Origin: Roridomyces roridus
Lineage: Eukaryota; Basidiomycota; Agaricomycetes; Agaricales; Mycenaceae
NCBI GenBank assembly: GCA_029378245.1
Contig: JARKIF010000011.1
Span: 1,984,001-2,048,000, forward strand
Length of the DNA: 64,000 nt
Direction: 5' to 3'
Positions 1 through 11,942 of this stretch are shown here, piece after piece. Each line of letters opens with the position of its first letter. Position 1 is the stretch's first letter. The notes beneath the pieces are model-generated. The model saw only the letters and a program-made list of their open reading frames with translations, did not search any database and was not told the origin of the DNA. The position numbers and the translations under genes were made by a program.

Positions 1-204
1 GATCAAAGAGAACCCGTAGGAACAATTAGTGGCTCTCGGCCATCCTCGGGCATTTCAAATCGCGGATCAAATCACGCATCAAACACGGAACATTGTTGAA
101 GCCGTAGTTAGTATATAGAGCACATGCATGTAAATTAGAGTACGGCAGCGAACCCCCCACCCTTTTGTTGGCATAACATACGACCGAATCTCTTCTTGAC
201 TGAG

Positions 205-1436
205 CTGTGGGCTGCACACTGCGCGCGCCCTGACGTCTTTTTGAGTTCGACCTTGTCCAATTGCTGAGCCGTGGAACCCCTGACGTCCATCCGGGTGGAC
301 AGTCTTAGTGCTGGCAAGGTTCGGTTCGGTTCGGGCCATTGCCGAACCTTGAACCTGAACGTGCGTTCGCGTTCGAACCCCGCCGGTCCCTGATCCCAAG
401 AATCCTCCCAAAAAATTGCTCTGTGGCTGAGGGTACCTGGGAAGGAGTCAACTGAGGTGCGTTGGAGAACCCGATGGATCGTGTACGGCGCTGTAATGTG
501 CAGCCGACACATTCCTGCCACTATTGATGCGCCATCAATCATCTTGATGAAAAGTCAAAGGCGCGCAACACGGCGTAAAAATGGGCTACAAGGGTGTGAA
601 TGTTACCGGATGGGTATACTTGCTACAACACCGGCACTGCCAGAAATGTGGGAAATCCGGCATGAAATTGATACAATTGTGCTGATGGGGTTCACTTTCA
701 GGTTCAGGTTCGAACGCGCGCCGTGCTGGCCGAACGCCGAACCGAACTTGCGTTCAGGTTCAGGGATTTCGTGAACCTGAACGCTGAACCCGCGTCCGGT
801 TCAGGTTCGGTTCAGGTTCGCTGTGGGCTGCACACTGCGCGCGCCCTGACGTCTTTTTGAGTTCGACCTTGTCCAATTGCTGAGCCGTGGAACCCCTGAC
901 GTCCATCCGGGTGGACAGTCTTAGTGCTGGCAAGGTTCGGTTCGGTTCGGGCCATTGCCGAACCTTGAACCTGAACGTGCGTTCGCGTTCGAACCCCGCC
1001 GGTCCCTGATCCCAAGAATCCTCCCAAAAAATTGCTCTGTGGCTGAGGGTACCTGGGAAGGAGTCAACTGAGGTGCGTTGGAGAACCCGATGGATCGTGT
1101 ACGGCGCTGTAATGTGCAGCCGACACATTCCTGCCACTATTGATGCGCCATCAATCATCTTGATGAAAAGTCAAAGGCGCGCAACACGGCGTAAAAATGG
1201 GCTACAAGGGTGTGAATGTTACCGGATGGGTATACTTGCTACAACACCGGCACTGCCAGAAATGTGGGAAATCCGGCATGAAATTGATACAATTGTGCTG
1301 ATGGGGTTCACTTTCAGGTTCAGGTTCGAACGCGCGCCGTGCTGGCCGAACGCCGAACCGAACTTGCGTTCAGGTTCAGGGATTTCGTGAACCTGAACGC
1401 TGAACCCGCGTCCGGTTCAGGTTCGGTTCAGGTTCG
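205..1436. repeat. 616-bp tandem duplication
   Basis: Bases 205-820 and 821-1436 appear identical, head to tail, with a period of 616. The open frames they contain are letter-for-letter the same (for example the 105-codon frames at 457-774 and 1073-1390). The unit ends in alternating GGTTCAGG and GGTTCGG steps, which could have seeded the duplication by slippage or unequal crossing over. No divergence between copies was noticed, so the event is very recent or an assembly artefact. I see no real gene in it. Confidence 0.9.
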
Positions 1437-1469
1437 AACCGAATTCTGAACCGGACCTTGCCACCACTA
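306..1469. mobile_element. Putative TIR element (MITE-like), GGTTC-rich
   Basis: The left end (306) reads TAGTGCTGGCAAGGTTCGG and the right end, on the opposite strand from 1469, reads TAGTGGTGGCAAGGTCCGG: inverted ends with two mismatches in 19. Subterminal DNA is rich in GGTTCAGG and its complement, as in many short DNA transposons. The sequence GGTGGAC occurs near the left end (294-300) and directly after the right end (1470-1476), possibly a target duplication, but the left copy is 5 nt away from the repeat. The 616-bp duplication lies inside, so the original element was probably about 550 bp. No transposase frame is visible. Confidence 0.5.
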
Positions 1470-1475
1470 GGTGGA

Positions 1476-1594
1476 CTGAGCTGTGGGGATCCTGACGCGT
1501 TGGGTCTTGGTGTGGTTAAATTCATTGGATTGCGATACGACCGAGCTGTGGATTTCCTGACGTCGAGAGACTGAGCCGTGGATTTCCTGACGTC
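1476..1594 (+). repeat. Short direct repeats, GAGCYGTGG..CCTGACG
   Basis: A unit of roughly 22-24 nt, CTGAGCYGTGG followed by 4-6 nt and CCTGACGTC, occurs at 1476-1497, 1541-1564 and 1571-1594. Related copies lie inside the 616-bp duplication at 264-287 and 880-903. Copies are in the same orientation but irregularly spaced. Function unknown. Confidence 0.7.
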
Positions 1595-1599
1595 CTATT

Positions 1600-3644
1600 T
1601 GCGTTTTCGTTGAGTACCTACTGCGAGGTCAAGCTTTGACGAAAGTCCAACATTTGTGGGTTTCGCGGACAGTAGTTCTTTTGGGCTACATTTAATACAT
1701 TGGTTTTACTTGGCTCGGATATCCAAAGCGTGTTTGAATTGACGGTCGATACGCCTGACCTACCTCCCCGAACACACTTACGCGCATTTGAGGTTGTGGT
1801 TGTTGGATTTTGGATTTTAGAGCTCGACTTCGTCTTGCTCGTTGATTAGTTCGATTCCACTACTGCACCTTGGTGCATCGTTTCAGCGCTTCTGAGATGG
1901 AGCGGAATCACACACCCCTGGTGAGTGGGCGGTCCTTAGACATACCGACAGAGTGGACCGATGACGGATGTGCATCTCATTTAGGTTTCCCGCCGGTGTT
2001 TTTTCTTTCTTTGGCTCGTTGTAGCAATGTAAGAGAACGACGACAACAAGCTCAAGGGTTCACGGTACGCTACTTACTTGACATCATGAAGGGGAGACGT
2101 TTGGCCGTTGATTCCCATGTGATGTCAGGAACGAACGTGCCTGGATGATGTGTTTACTCATTCCAACCTAGTAGCGAGTGGGACCCGCCTGTTCCTGATT
2201 GGGACCGCGGCGGTGCTTCCTTTTCTTCCTTCCTTCCGAATGTGAACGCGGCGTTGCTGCCCGTGAGTGACCATCGGTGACCTGCGCCCTGTTGCAGGTC
2301 TGTTTCAATTTCTGGTTTCACCTGATCGGGCGAAACATCGAAACGCCGCCCGAATCCTCAGGTACGCGGACATTGTGGCATAAACTGACAGCGGCGGGGT
2401 TTCCTAGGTTTTCCTCCGCGGCCGCGCGTTACGGCCACAGTTTTCCTCTTGGCGTCTACGGATAAAATAGCTGGCAACTCCGTCTCCTGTTCCAGGCTTG
2501 AAGTTTGTCTGTCACAGCAGTCCGCCTGGCGTTCCAACACCCGGGCCCAGAACGAATCACCTGTAAGTACTCGCAGAATAATTGATCACTGATCAGTCGG
2601 GCGCATTCACATTATCACCGCGCATCAGCAAGTCCGGTAGATGCGACAGTTGGAGCGACTACGGGCGGAAGACATCGGATACCCCGACGCTCGGTTCGGA
2701 TCGGTGATTGTCAACGTTCAATGCGTTGGGATCCGATTCCGATGCTGAACCCACGGAACTCCCGGAACTGACTTGTACCAGCCAATATATGTAACTACCA
2801 ACATCTCGTATGTACAATGATTCAGTCCGATTCTTCGGACTTATACGTACGTAGCGAACACGCAACACCGTCGCACCGACGGCCGTCCGAGGAACAACTG
2901 TCATGATCAGTGTCCAATGTGTAAGCACATACATAGATGCCGGGTACTCTGGTACTCTGGCTCTTCCGGGCGCCTGTGGGACGCCTTCTGAACCCTAAAT
3001 TCGAAATGCATACGAGAAGACGAGGAGTGGTGACTCCGGTGAGGTAAGGAATGGATTTGGCCCCTCCTTCTTTTCTTCCATTGCCTACAACATACGCGGT
3101 ATAGGGAGCCAGGGTCACCGTGTTGCCCAGAGAGTCGCAGATGGGTGTCTCGGAGGCAAGCACCCGCGTTGTCTGTCTGGTAGGACCGGAGGTACCGGTG
3201 GAGTTGAGGATAACCGCCAAACGTCCGGTAATCTACTGGACCACCATCGCCTCAATTGTCGCCAATCGCATCGCCTCGACTCAATCAATAGAAGTATACC
3301 CTAGTACACAGTTTCAAGCCATGGGAACAAATTTCGGATGGATGGGACTAGTGTTCCTCTATACCATTAGCAGAAACGCTTGTGAGAGTTGGGAGTGCAA
3401 GTAAGTACTAGTGCGGAAGCCTACCGAACTGCTCCAATTTTTTTCTCGCGGTTGATGATGAGCCTGGGAACGTACTCTTGCGGCACTTCGGACAAGACCA
3501 CGGCTGACAACGGTCAACGTCACTCGCCGCACAGGGATTTTGCAGAAAAGGACTTTGTCACTTTGCACTCCGCTTATACCTTTCCGCGACGATCGGCTAG
3601 CGCGGAACAGCGCGCTCTTTAGATGCCGATGACGGGTCTCGTCG
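1600..3644. other. No recognisable gene
   Basis: Only short open frames with mixed composition and no motif that I can name. Nothing here is supported as a gene. Confidence 0.5.
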
Positions 3645-3654
3645 GGTTCCGTCG

Positions 3655-4222
3655 GAGGAACCGTTCGATTGGTCTAATTAGATTTCCCCGAAAGGATGAC
3701 AGCCCTGACACGCCGCCAGCCGACCGACCGTGCCTCCGTTCTTGGGTACTCTTGGTGATTGCCTTGGTCCCTCTCTGGCGGTGTCCTCTGATCCTCCCGT
3801 TCGGCACCAGCGGCTAGGACTCGGAACTGAGTCAATGCCGTTCAGCTCTGTCAACTGACGTCGCGGTACGTGTTGTACCCTCTGCAAACTTCTGCACATA
3901 CTCAGCTGGCAGACTGCAACGGGCACAGCTTGCTTGACCCTCCCCTCTTCAACCTAAAAGCTGTTCAACGGCTCCGATCAAATATTAATCCTCACTCGGC
4001 AAAGCTCCAAGAAGAAATCTTTGCATTAGGCCAAGCAACGTGAAATCTGCGGCCAAGCTGGAATTGCGCGCATTGTTGGGACATTGGGTCGAGAGGAAGC
4101 AGCCTCCGGGCTGCCGAGACACCTGTGTATGCATAGAACTGTTGGCCGAGGTACATGTATCACATATTGTCCCGGATCAACACTCTCGGGGATATCTAAT
4201 TAGACCAATCGAACTATGACTC
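3655..4222. mobile_element. 568-bp MULE-like MITE with 10-bp target duplication
   Basis: The direct repeat GGTTCCGTCG stands at 3645-3654 and again at 4223-4232, immediately outside an element that starts GAG and ends CTC. Inside these termini lie inverted repeats with the core GTTCGATTGGTCTAATTAG (from 3663; mirrored up to 4214), which extend about 30 nt with two mismatches. A 9-10 bp target duplication with GAG..CTC ends is typical of Mutator-like elements. No transposase frame is present, so this would be a non-autonomous copy. Confidence 0.75.
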
Positions 4223-4232
4223 GGTTCCGTCG

Positions 4233-5419
4233 TTAGCTCTCCTGTCACCGAGAAGCCCTTCAGATTTTAGCATCGCGTTGTGGCTTGTGAAGCGTTGAGA
4301 AGAACAATCAATCAATTTGACAGTCATTTTGATACACAAGCAGCAGGAGGGCTGACCCACCTCCTGCTACGGTTTCCTTGAAGAGATCTCTGTATTGAAT
4401 AATTGCAAACGGGTTTCGGTCTGGGGCGCCGTTTAGCCAGTAAGTATGTGCAGTAAATATCGGGTTGTACTTAACCGAATGACAGCGGCGGCCTTCGGGA
4501 CACTGTTGACATGTCCGAAGTACGGATATCTTCTGGACGTGTGTCTACGTGTGTGCATATGTCGAGAATATGACGAGGGAACACGCGATCCCTGCGTGGA
4601 GGAAGATAAAAAAACTCACGCTAAATGAATAGGATCGATTGCATGCGCGATACAGACTTTTGTGGGCATTCCAACCGGCTTGAACTTATATCTCTTAAAC
4701 TCCAAAAAGACCCACCCAGATGATCTCACTGTCTGATCCTTATTTTGCTTCCGTTTCTTTGAAGCATCGGCAGGAGATATCGGCTCCGTGGTATACGTCA
4801 AGCGCTTCGCGCCGCGCCAGGCCGCGCCCAGTCAATAACAGCTGAAAGTCCGTGTGATAATGGTGTGGAAATTTAAAACCAGGAACAGCCATTTTGCTCC
4901 ATACCAGCGGTCTTCCTGCAAATCTCTGTAATTTCACAACTGTCAACAAAATTCGATTTGGAATTGGGCGTCACGATGGGCACGCCTCAGGGTTTTTCGG
5001 CCGCGTGGGGCGTTGTGCATTGGTCAGAGAACGGCTCTGTGAGATGAATACATTGGCCGTCGTCAAAGAACCAGATGCCGGTGAGCAGTTTAATCGCAGG
5101 ATGTCTGTCAAAGATATAGGTCGGTGCGGGTGTTTCAGTTCTCTTCAAAATGTTGTGATGTTGTCCAAGTAAAATGTATTCAGGAAATTCCGTTGACTGA
5201 ATTCATATCCACCGTGACAGATTACAACAAGCTAGTCCATTCATTGAAAGCAAACGATCAAGACATGCAGGGCTGCAGATCACATTGCACAATGCACCAT
5301 CTGTCTTCGCAGCGGGGCTATCGGTCAATACCGATGATTCCCGGTGCCGTTACACGGAGCCCAGTCCTCCAGCCTTTAAAAGTCAGGTTTCTCATGAACA
5401 GAGGCACCCATTTGCCACT
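4233..5419. other. Intergenic, nothing recognised
   Basis: No motif-bearing reading frame. It contains the upstream region of the Zn2Cys6 gene that begins at 5420. Confidence 0.5.
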
Positions 5420-6153
5420 ATGCAACAACCCGGCCGAGGAACCCAATTGCCGAGCATCCGCTCTCTGCATCCTTACCTGCCACCGCCGCCCCCTTCTGCA
5501 GCCCCAATTCCATCCCCTTCATTGCACGCCAGCCCCAGCCCCTCCGATCAAGACGCTCAAGACTCGAGCATGGATCACGATTCCGCGGCTGCAGGTGGTG
5601 ACGCGCCTAAGAAAAAACGGCGACGCCAGGCTTTGAGTTGTACTGGTGAGCATTTTTCTCCCCCGTCAAGTCATATGCTGATGTTTCCAGAATGCAAGCG
5701 CCGCAAGATTAGATGCGACCGGACGCAACCGTGTACGCCATGCGTCAGACGGGGTGACCAATACAAGTGCAAGTGGCATGTGGTCGAACCAGTGTGAGTT
5801 TCTTGGCCATACAGGTCGTCGATAGCTCAGGGACGTCCAGAGCCGAACGATACGTCCCTATGGCGGAGTATGAGGCGCTACGATCCCGGGTGGGCGCTCT
5901 GGAAGCATTCATATCTCACCTTCCACCTGCCGTGCTGGCATCAATGCCTCCCGTTCCGACGGCGCCAGCGAGGCAGCACCCATCTCCGTACTTCGTCACG
6001 TCCTCCCCTCCTCTCGCATCACCGACCCAGGCCTACCCACCCCACGTGTTCCACACCCCCGGGCTCGACGGTCACTCACCTCGACCCCCACCGCCAGGAC
6101 CGGTGACGTGGGCTCCGCATCGTGGAGGGATTCATCCAAGAGGTGTGTACTAA
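5420..6153 (+). CDS. Short Zn2Cys6 transcription factor
   Basis: A fungal-type zinc-cluster DNA-binding protein of about 213 aa. Exons 5420-5645, 5691-5793 and 5841-6153 join in frame; introns are 45 and 47 nt. The cluster has Cys at residues 74, 77, 84, 90, 93 and 102 (CX2CX6CX5CX2CX8C), split by intron 1 after the first Cys. It is preceded by a basic stretch (KKKRRR) that could act as a nuclear localisation signal and by a Pro/Ser-rich N-terminus. A heptad-like segment after the cluster (EYEALRSRVGALEAFI) suggests a dimerising coiled coil. The Pro-rich tail ends at 6153; splicing a 46-nt intron (6143-6188) would instead end the protein a few codons later. The large fungal regulatory domain seen in the 59.5-kb gene is absent, so this is a naturally short regulator or a truncated gene. 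Target unknown. Confidence 0.75.
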
Positions 6154-8693
6154 TCCCATTGTCGCGAGTAGCGAACTCACGCGCGCAGAACATGGGAATC
6201 CACCGACGTCACGATGACAACCCCCAACCGCACGCTAGCCTCTTGCGACTCGTCTCAGCCGGTTGACGTTCAGGGACTCGTCCGAGTATCATCCGTCTCC
6301 CCGCCCGATGTCGTGTCGATTTATCCCGTTTTCTCGGCCCCATGGGGCGAAGCTTTTGGGTCCATGGTTGGTGGTTGCTCGCGTCTCAAGCAACCCACGC
6401 AGAGACCATGACGTCGGGTTTAAAATGGTATGGAGAGCAGTCTTGTGCATATCGGCATGCCGTGGTGGCCCTGCAAACCGTTTGTAATTAATGTTGTATG
6501 TTGGTATTGGCTCGAATTCAAATGCGAGAACTGACGCCGAAATGAAATAGTATACGGCCATGGCGTCCGTGCCGTCAATCCCCGTGATGGGGAGCGAGAA
6601 AGATAAGCAGGCACGGGCGGCAGCCCGTCCGATTGGCAGATACTGAATCTGAGCCCGGATTGCCGCCGGGATGAACGAACGAACGTGGATGTTAGTCGAT
6701 GTCGAAGATTCTGAAGCAGCTTGGAAGATGGACGACGAGGGTTAGCGAGGTGAGGAGTACAATCCGTGAGGCATAGATTTCACTTCGCAATGGATATTCG
6801 GGCACTAGCAGCTAGCTAGCGGTTCCCTTGAGGTCGGTCAATGCAGGGATGGGGAATCGGGCATTTATTGTTTGCTTACACAGATCTTACATTCCACTTT
6901 CAGACAACGGAAATTGCTGGTGCAGCAAGGAGTAGTTAGCCGTTGAGATTCCGAGTGTGGAGAGGACGAAGGAGAGTCAATCTCGGATCAGATCATGACA
7001 TGACTCAGGTGGTCCGTGCACCAGATTCCCAGCACGTGATTCTAACGGCCTTGATTCCACACCACCACGTCCCCAGTGCTACCACAACTCCTCGCTCATT
7101 CTTTTCCACTCTTACAACTCTGCCTTGCTGTGCCCCAGGACGACGAATTCTTTTTCTTCTCGAATTTCCCGCAGAGCGCGGGCGATTGGGCTGCTCGGGC
7201 AGTGCCAGTGCCCAATGCCCATCGTGAGTGGTGAGTCATAACGATTCCTCATTCGATGTTGGTGCTGGCTCGGTGTCTCTCCTTCGCTCAGGTTCGCATT
7301 GCTACCTCCAGGCCCAAGGGACTAATCAGGAACCTTTGTGGAAGAATTATCAACGTATCAAGTTCTGGTGACACTGGGTCGCGAATATGCTTCATCGACG
7401 TCGTTGTCGCGTTTTTTTTTCACTCTAGATCTATGCTTCCACGACTCGACGGGTTTGCGTGACGGGCATTGCTCTTCGATTCTTCTCTGCTCCGCCAACA
7501 TTTCAAACCTGCTTTTAAGGGCCATTCCTGCCGCATGGCAATCCGAGTCTGTTGATGAGTCCATATCAAGTGTGTGCATAGATGGCACTCACTACCCACT
7601 TTTCACCACATTTCTGCAGCTGCGGACGGTCACGGTGAGACTGGAGAATCGAGATAGGCCGCGGATTGTTTCCGGCTGCGTTGAAGAACACAACAAATCG
7701 GTATCGCCCGATGGAGGTCGCATGCGTAGTACGTGCTAGCTTGTTCGAGAGTTCCAGACTTCAACTTCCAGTAGTACAGTCCCCAGGCGGCCTCAGAGAG
7801 GTATTGAAGTCGGCGGCAGGCGGGAAATCGGCACAGCCGTCTGCCACCATTTTTTGATAAGGATTGTCCTTGTGAGATCCGCCGGTGCCGCCCGGCTAGT
7901 AAAGAAGAATCACTGCAGGGCAAGTTGAACTGAGGTTCTGAAGGGTTCTGAGCAGGATGAAAACATCCAATCGGTGCCATGTGCATGTACGGATGTGCAA
8001 GACCTGGATTACATGAGAAGACGATACCAGATTGTGCCGGAGACGATAAGGGAAATCTCCCGAGTAGGAATCCAGATTCGGGTCACCGGCACCGCCCCCG
8101 GACAATGGTTGCTAGAAAGAAATGACCAACTTGCCTCGTGTTTGGTGTAAAAATTACCTTGAAAGGAAACGAATCCACCACACGACAATGATGTCATTGA
8201 AAATTTGAGACCCCACTCTCGCAGCAAAACGGCCGATAAGACCGAGTCCTAAAAATAAAATTTTAAGACTCGGAATCACTTTCGTTGAGAGACCGGAGTA
8301 GGATCTCTATCGAACCCTGATCCCTGTTTCTGCAGCCAATGACCAGTAAGGAAATCTTGAATCGGTGCGCGGCGCGAGTGTGATTGCTTGATTCAATTCC
8401 AGGCTTTTGGAGCCATACCACTAACATGCCCTCTGATCCAAAGATTCTCGACATCATCCAGCGAGTTGCATATTCCTTTTAGTTCAGGCCAGCTGCAAAC
8501 CGGCTATTCACAAATGCCGTCTGGCAGCATGGTACTACTCCCTGGAAAATTCCCCTGGAATCAAAGACGTCGCGATCTGATCGATCGGTCGTGCAGCGCT
8601 ACACCAAGGCAGTGCGAGCAAGCCATAAATGCCCGCCGCCCTGGCCATTTCAGCAAAATACACCATCGCCTTCCTCCTTGTTTCTCCCTGGAC
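6154..8693. other. Long intergenic region
   Basis: Several open frames of 60-130 codons occur but show no conserved motif or convincing splice structure. I see no RNA gene here. Confidence 0.4.
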
Positions 8694-9241
8694 ATGTCTG
8701 ACTGCGACGGCATCTTTGAACTCCTCTTCCTGTGCTGCGACCCCAGCTGCTACGCTGGCGACGACTGCATTGACTCTTCCTCCGATCCGTTGTGCTGCCA
8801 TACACGGGAGATGGCTTGGGACGACGAGTACAATTACGACGCGGTACGCGAGGAGCGGGCGGAGTCGGGATGTTGGTGGTGTTGCTTCTGTGCGTCACTT
8901 TTTTCTTTGCTTCTGTCTCGACGCGCAGGTTTTTTATATGGAACATTGCAGGGTGTAGCACCGGATACACTGTCGACGAACCTCCACGCCGCACTCCCCC
9001 AATTCGATATCGTTATTCCGCAGATCAGAGCGAGGAACGGAGGGTTATGGTCGAGCTTGAGGCTATCGAGATGAGAGCTCCGCGTCGGCCCAGTCGGGCG
9101 CAGCTGCGATCCAACGAGGAGAGCTGGCTTGCGGTTGACGGCGAGCCTATTCAAATGTCGTCCCAGCGACCTCGCGCATCGACCAGGACTCAGACGCCCC
9201 AGGAGGGTGATGGACATTCGAGTAGCAATATTGATTGGTGA
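8694..9241 (+). CDS. Small cysteine-rich protein, unknown function
   Basis: The start at 8694 gives an acidic, Cys-rich N-terminus (MSDCDGIFELLFLCCDPSC, then further CC pairs) that resembles small basidiomycete proteins anchored by acylated cysteines; that resemblance is from memory. The second part lies in another frame and ends with a stop at 9239-9241. An acceptor at 8927-8928 joins the frames if the donor is at 8828 (101-nt intron, 148 aa) or 8864 (65-nt intron). The C-terminal half is charged, with Pro and Arg. Without splicing the first frame runs to 9074. The exact donor is unresolved and no function is claimed. Confidence 0.4.
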
Positions 9242-9784
9242 ACCGTTTCTCACTTAGCTCATCTACCGCCTGCGTTCGTACTCCAAACAACTGTAACTTG
9301 GACTCTAATATGATCCACCATTTAACTGCGGTGGCGCTCTCGGTTCGGGCATCACCTGACGGGCGGTTGAACCTGATGGGCGGTTGAACCGCCCCGCTCG
9401 TAATCTTGCTACTCGATTGGTACATAATCGGGTGTTCAAGAACACAGCACGCAAAGTGTGGATGCGGGTCGATCCGGGTCGCAGGCCGGGGGGCGCAACG
9501 AGAATGAACCCAAAGACGAGCGGGCAGACGAGGGGGGACCACGGACTGCGGCTGAACCCACACAAACAAACCGCGAGTTCACTCATCCAGATTACACGGT
9601 GCAGGAAGTGCAATGAAGTGCGGGGTGAATGCGAAGATGACTTGGAAGGGGGCACGGTCCTGATTGGCAGAAAGCAATCTTTTTTGCCGGTGTACAGTGA
9701 ACACAACTCGGGTATTTGAAGCTGGAGCGAGCACAAAGCAAACATGCATTGGACTCGAAGGTGAAGAGGGGTCGAAGTTGCAGC
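9242..9784. other. Intergenic with short inverted GGTTGAACC repeats
   Basis: GGCGGTTGAACC occurs twice near 9360-9390 and is mirrored by GGTTGAACCGCCCC. No gene recognised. Confidence 0.4.
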
Positions 9785-10435
9785 TCAAGCCCGTCGTGGG
9801 GTCGTAACTGTGGGCTGCCCAAAATGGATGATTGAAGAAGTCGACCCGAGTAAGCCACGCAGAAACCAGCTGGAGAAAGAATCGGATAGGTCGAGATGAG
9901 TAAGGTGAGCGCAGATGGGATGTGAAATCGGCGTGTTGCCCCTTTGGAAATAGCCCTCGGATATTGCAGTGAAGTTGGACGTCAGCGGAGGTTGAGTGAA
10001 GTCATGAACAACGGACAGGTTCTCCAAATCGCGACTGGCCGATAGAATGTACTCTGGGGTCGGATCGTAGGCGTAGTAAAAACACAGATTCCGCACAGAA
10101 CCGTTGAAAATCGAAGGCGACGTGGCCAGGATACGGTCGAAATCGTGGTCGTGCTCGTGGGGGAAGCATCCGACACGACACCGTTCAATCTAGGACGATT
10201 GACAGCCATCACGATGAGGATTCGATACCGGAATGGCTGCACCCTTGAACGAGTCACGACAGAGCTATCAGCCTAAGGAGAACGAGCATCGACGAAGATC
10301 TGACCATTCCTCGACGCGGCATGCCATGAGCATGAGTCGGGGTACCGAGAGAGGGTCCGAGTACGCCGCCAACTCGAATATTTCCCGTTCCAGTTCGCGT
10401 GGTAGGATTGGTGAGTCCGTGGATGGAATTGCCAT
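9785..10435 (-). pseudogene. F-box-like protein, frameshifted and truncated
   Basis: Reading from 10435 the frame gives LPRELEREIFELAA, the classic start of basidiomycete F-box-like/LRR proteins, which act as substrate adaptors in SCF ubiquitin ligases. A 61-nt intron (10304-10244) restores the frame into W-VQPFRYRILIVMAVNRP. About 80 nt later the conserved sequence (FDRILATSPSIF, then SVRNLCFYYAYDPTPEYIL) continues in a different frame; one extra C in the C5 run near 10160 would join them. The C-terminus stops at 9785, well short of the 350-450 aa usual in the family. Most likely a decaying copy, but the single-base lesion could be a sequencing error. Confidence 0.65.
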
Positions 10436-10469
10436 GAGCTGCGGAGGTGACGTGGCGGTAAAGGTCAAA

Positions 10470-11850
10470 AAGTGATTTGATCTGATGGCTTAGAAATCAC
10501 CAACTTGATCCGAGTTGCCTTGTTTGCCGAGGTCGTTGGGAACTCGGACAAACTGGGCCTTGCTCTTCTTTGCATCGCACTCCCGCCGTCCCAAAGGATT
10601 TGCGGTGCGACGGCTGGAACTATCGATGACTCACTCGGGGCGCCCCGCCTCCAACATTAGTACCCACCAGTGTTGATAATCTGCGACACAAGTCACAAGG
10701 GGACAGTATCGCCGAAAACCATTTGGAGTGTACATACACATGGATCGCACAAGGTCTAGAAGTTGTGACACCATTTCATGGTTTTACATGAAAATACCCT
10801 CGGAACTGCCATTCCCTCACATCCACAATCCATTCACGATTCCCTCCAATGTGCCAGTGATTCCATATGTTTCATTCTACTGGAATATGAGTTGCGCGCG
10901 CATGCACACGGCTGGGATCGAACCATGGAAAAGTGTTCGGCAATTTCCGATCGGGTTTTGGAAAACATCGTTTCGCTCGGCCGCCCGACCTATACCCTAA
11001 ACCTTTTACTTCTCTATGGAAGCATGTGACCCTGCATTCATTAGAACCCCGAGCCGCCGCAAGAAATACATTTCCGGGCACCATGCGGACAAAATGGGCA
11101 GATGACTCTGCGTTTCGACTTTCTATTGGACGCACGACCGCTACCGAATTCCTGGGCTCTTTTGGATTTTTACACGGTCACCCCTGCATTCAGGAACATC
11201 CCCATTTACACTGGCTCTTCGTTTTATCCACTGATAATCTCTTGGTTGCATTTTCATTGTTTCATTGTTTGTTTCCTCTATTTTGGGTCTCTGGCCGTAT
11301 ATAAGCCAAGATGTATGTAGTAGTGAAATGTCGCATTTTTACCCATCATTCTCTATCGCAAAGAGAATTTGCCTAGTGCTTCCAAACATCTGTCCAAGGA
11401 GAGAATAACCTCCTACGACTCTGCTTTCTGCCATATTTGCCCTCCCGTCTTACTCGCTCGAATCTACTCACGAAGAGTACATTCTTCGTCGTATCCATTG
11501 GCGTTCTGTTATTACAGGACTTCAGTACCTCATTTCGCGTATCACGAAACAACCCACGTACCACGTACATTCCGCCACTCCCAAAAGACATCTGTCTTTC
11601 TCCATTCGAGTTCGCTTTCCAGATAGTTGGACGGTTGCAAGCACTCTTTTGGTCTAGATCCCCACTCACCGAGTATCGTGGCCAAAGTCAAGCCAGGACG
11701 ATATTTCGGAGTATTTGTTATACGTATCGACAAAGTACAAGTACAACATCATACATGCTGCCAGCCTCCCGCTCGAGTCGCCCCACCATCTCCAACATTC
11801 CGCGATTGCTACTCCGATCGAAGATCCGCGCCTCGATAGCGATCGGTAGA
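10470..11850. other. Intergenic, nothing recognised
   Basis: Open frames on both strands lack motifs or plausible exon joins. Confidence 0.4.
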
Positions 11851-11942
11851 AGATGGCTGTGCCCAGCGGAGGGTTGGTCGCGTGCGTGGCTCGTGCATGG
11901 GCTACACGTTCCGGCTCGTCAAAATCGATGGTGATGGGCTGG

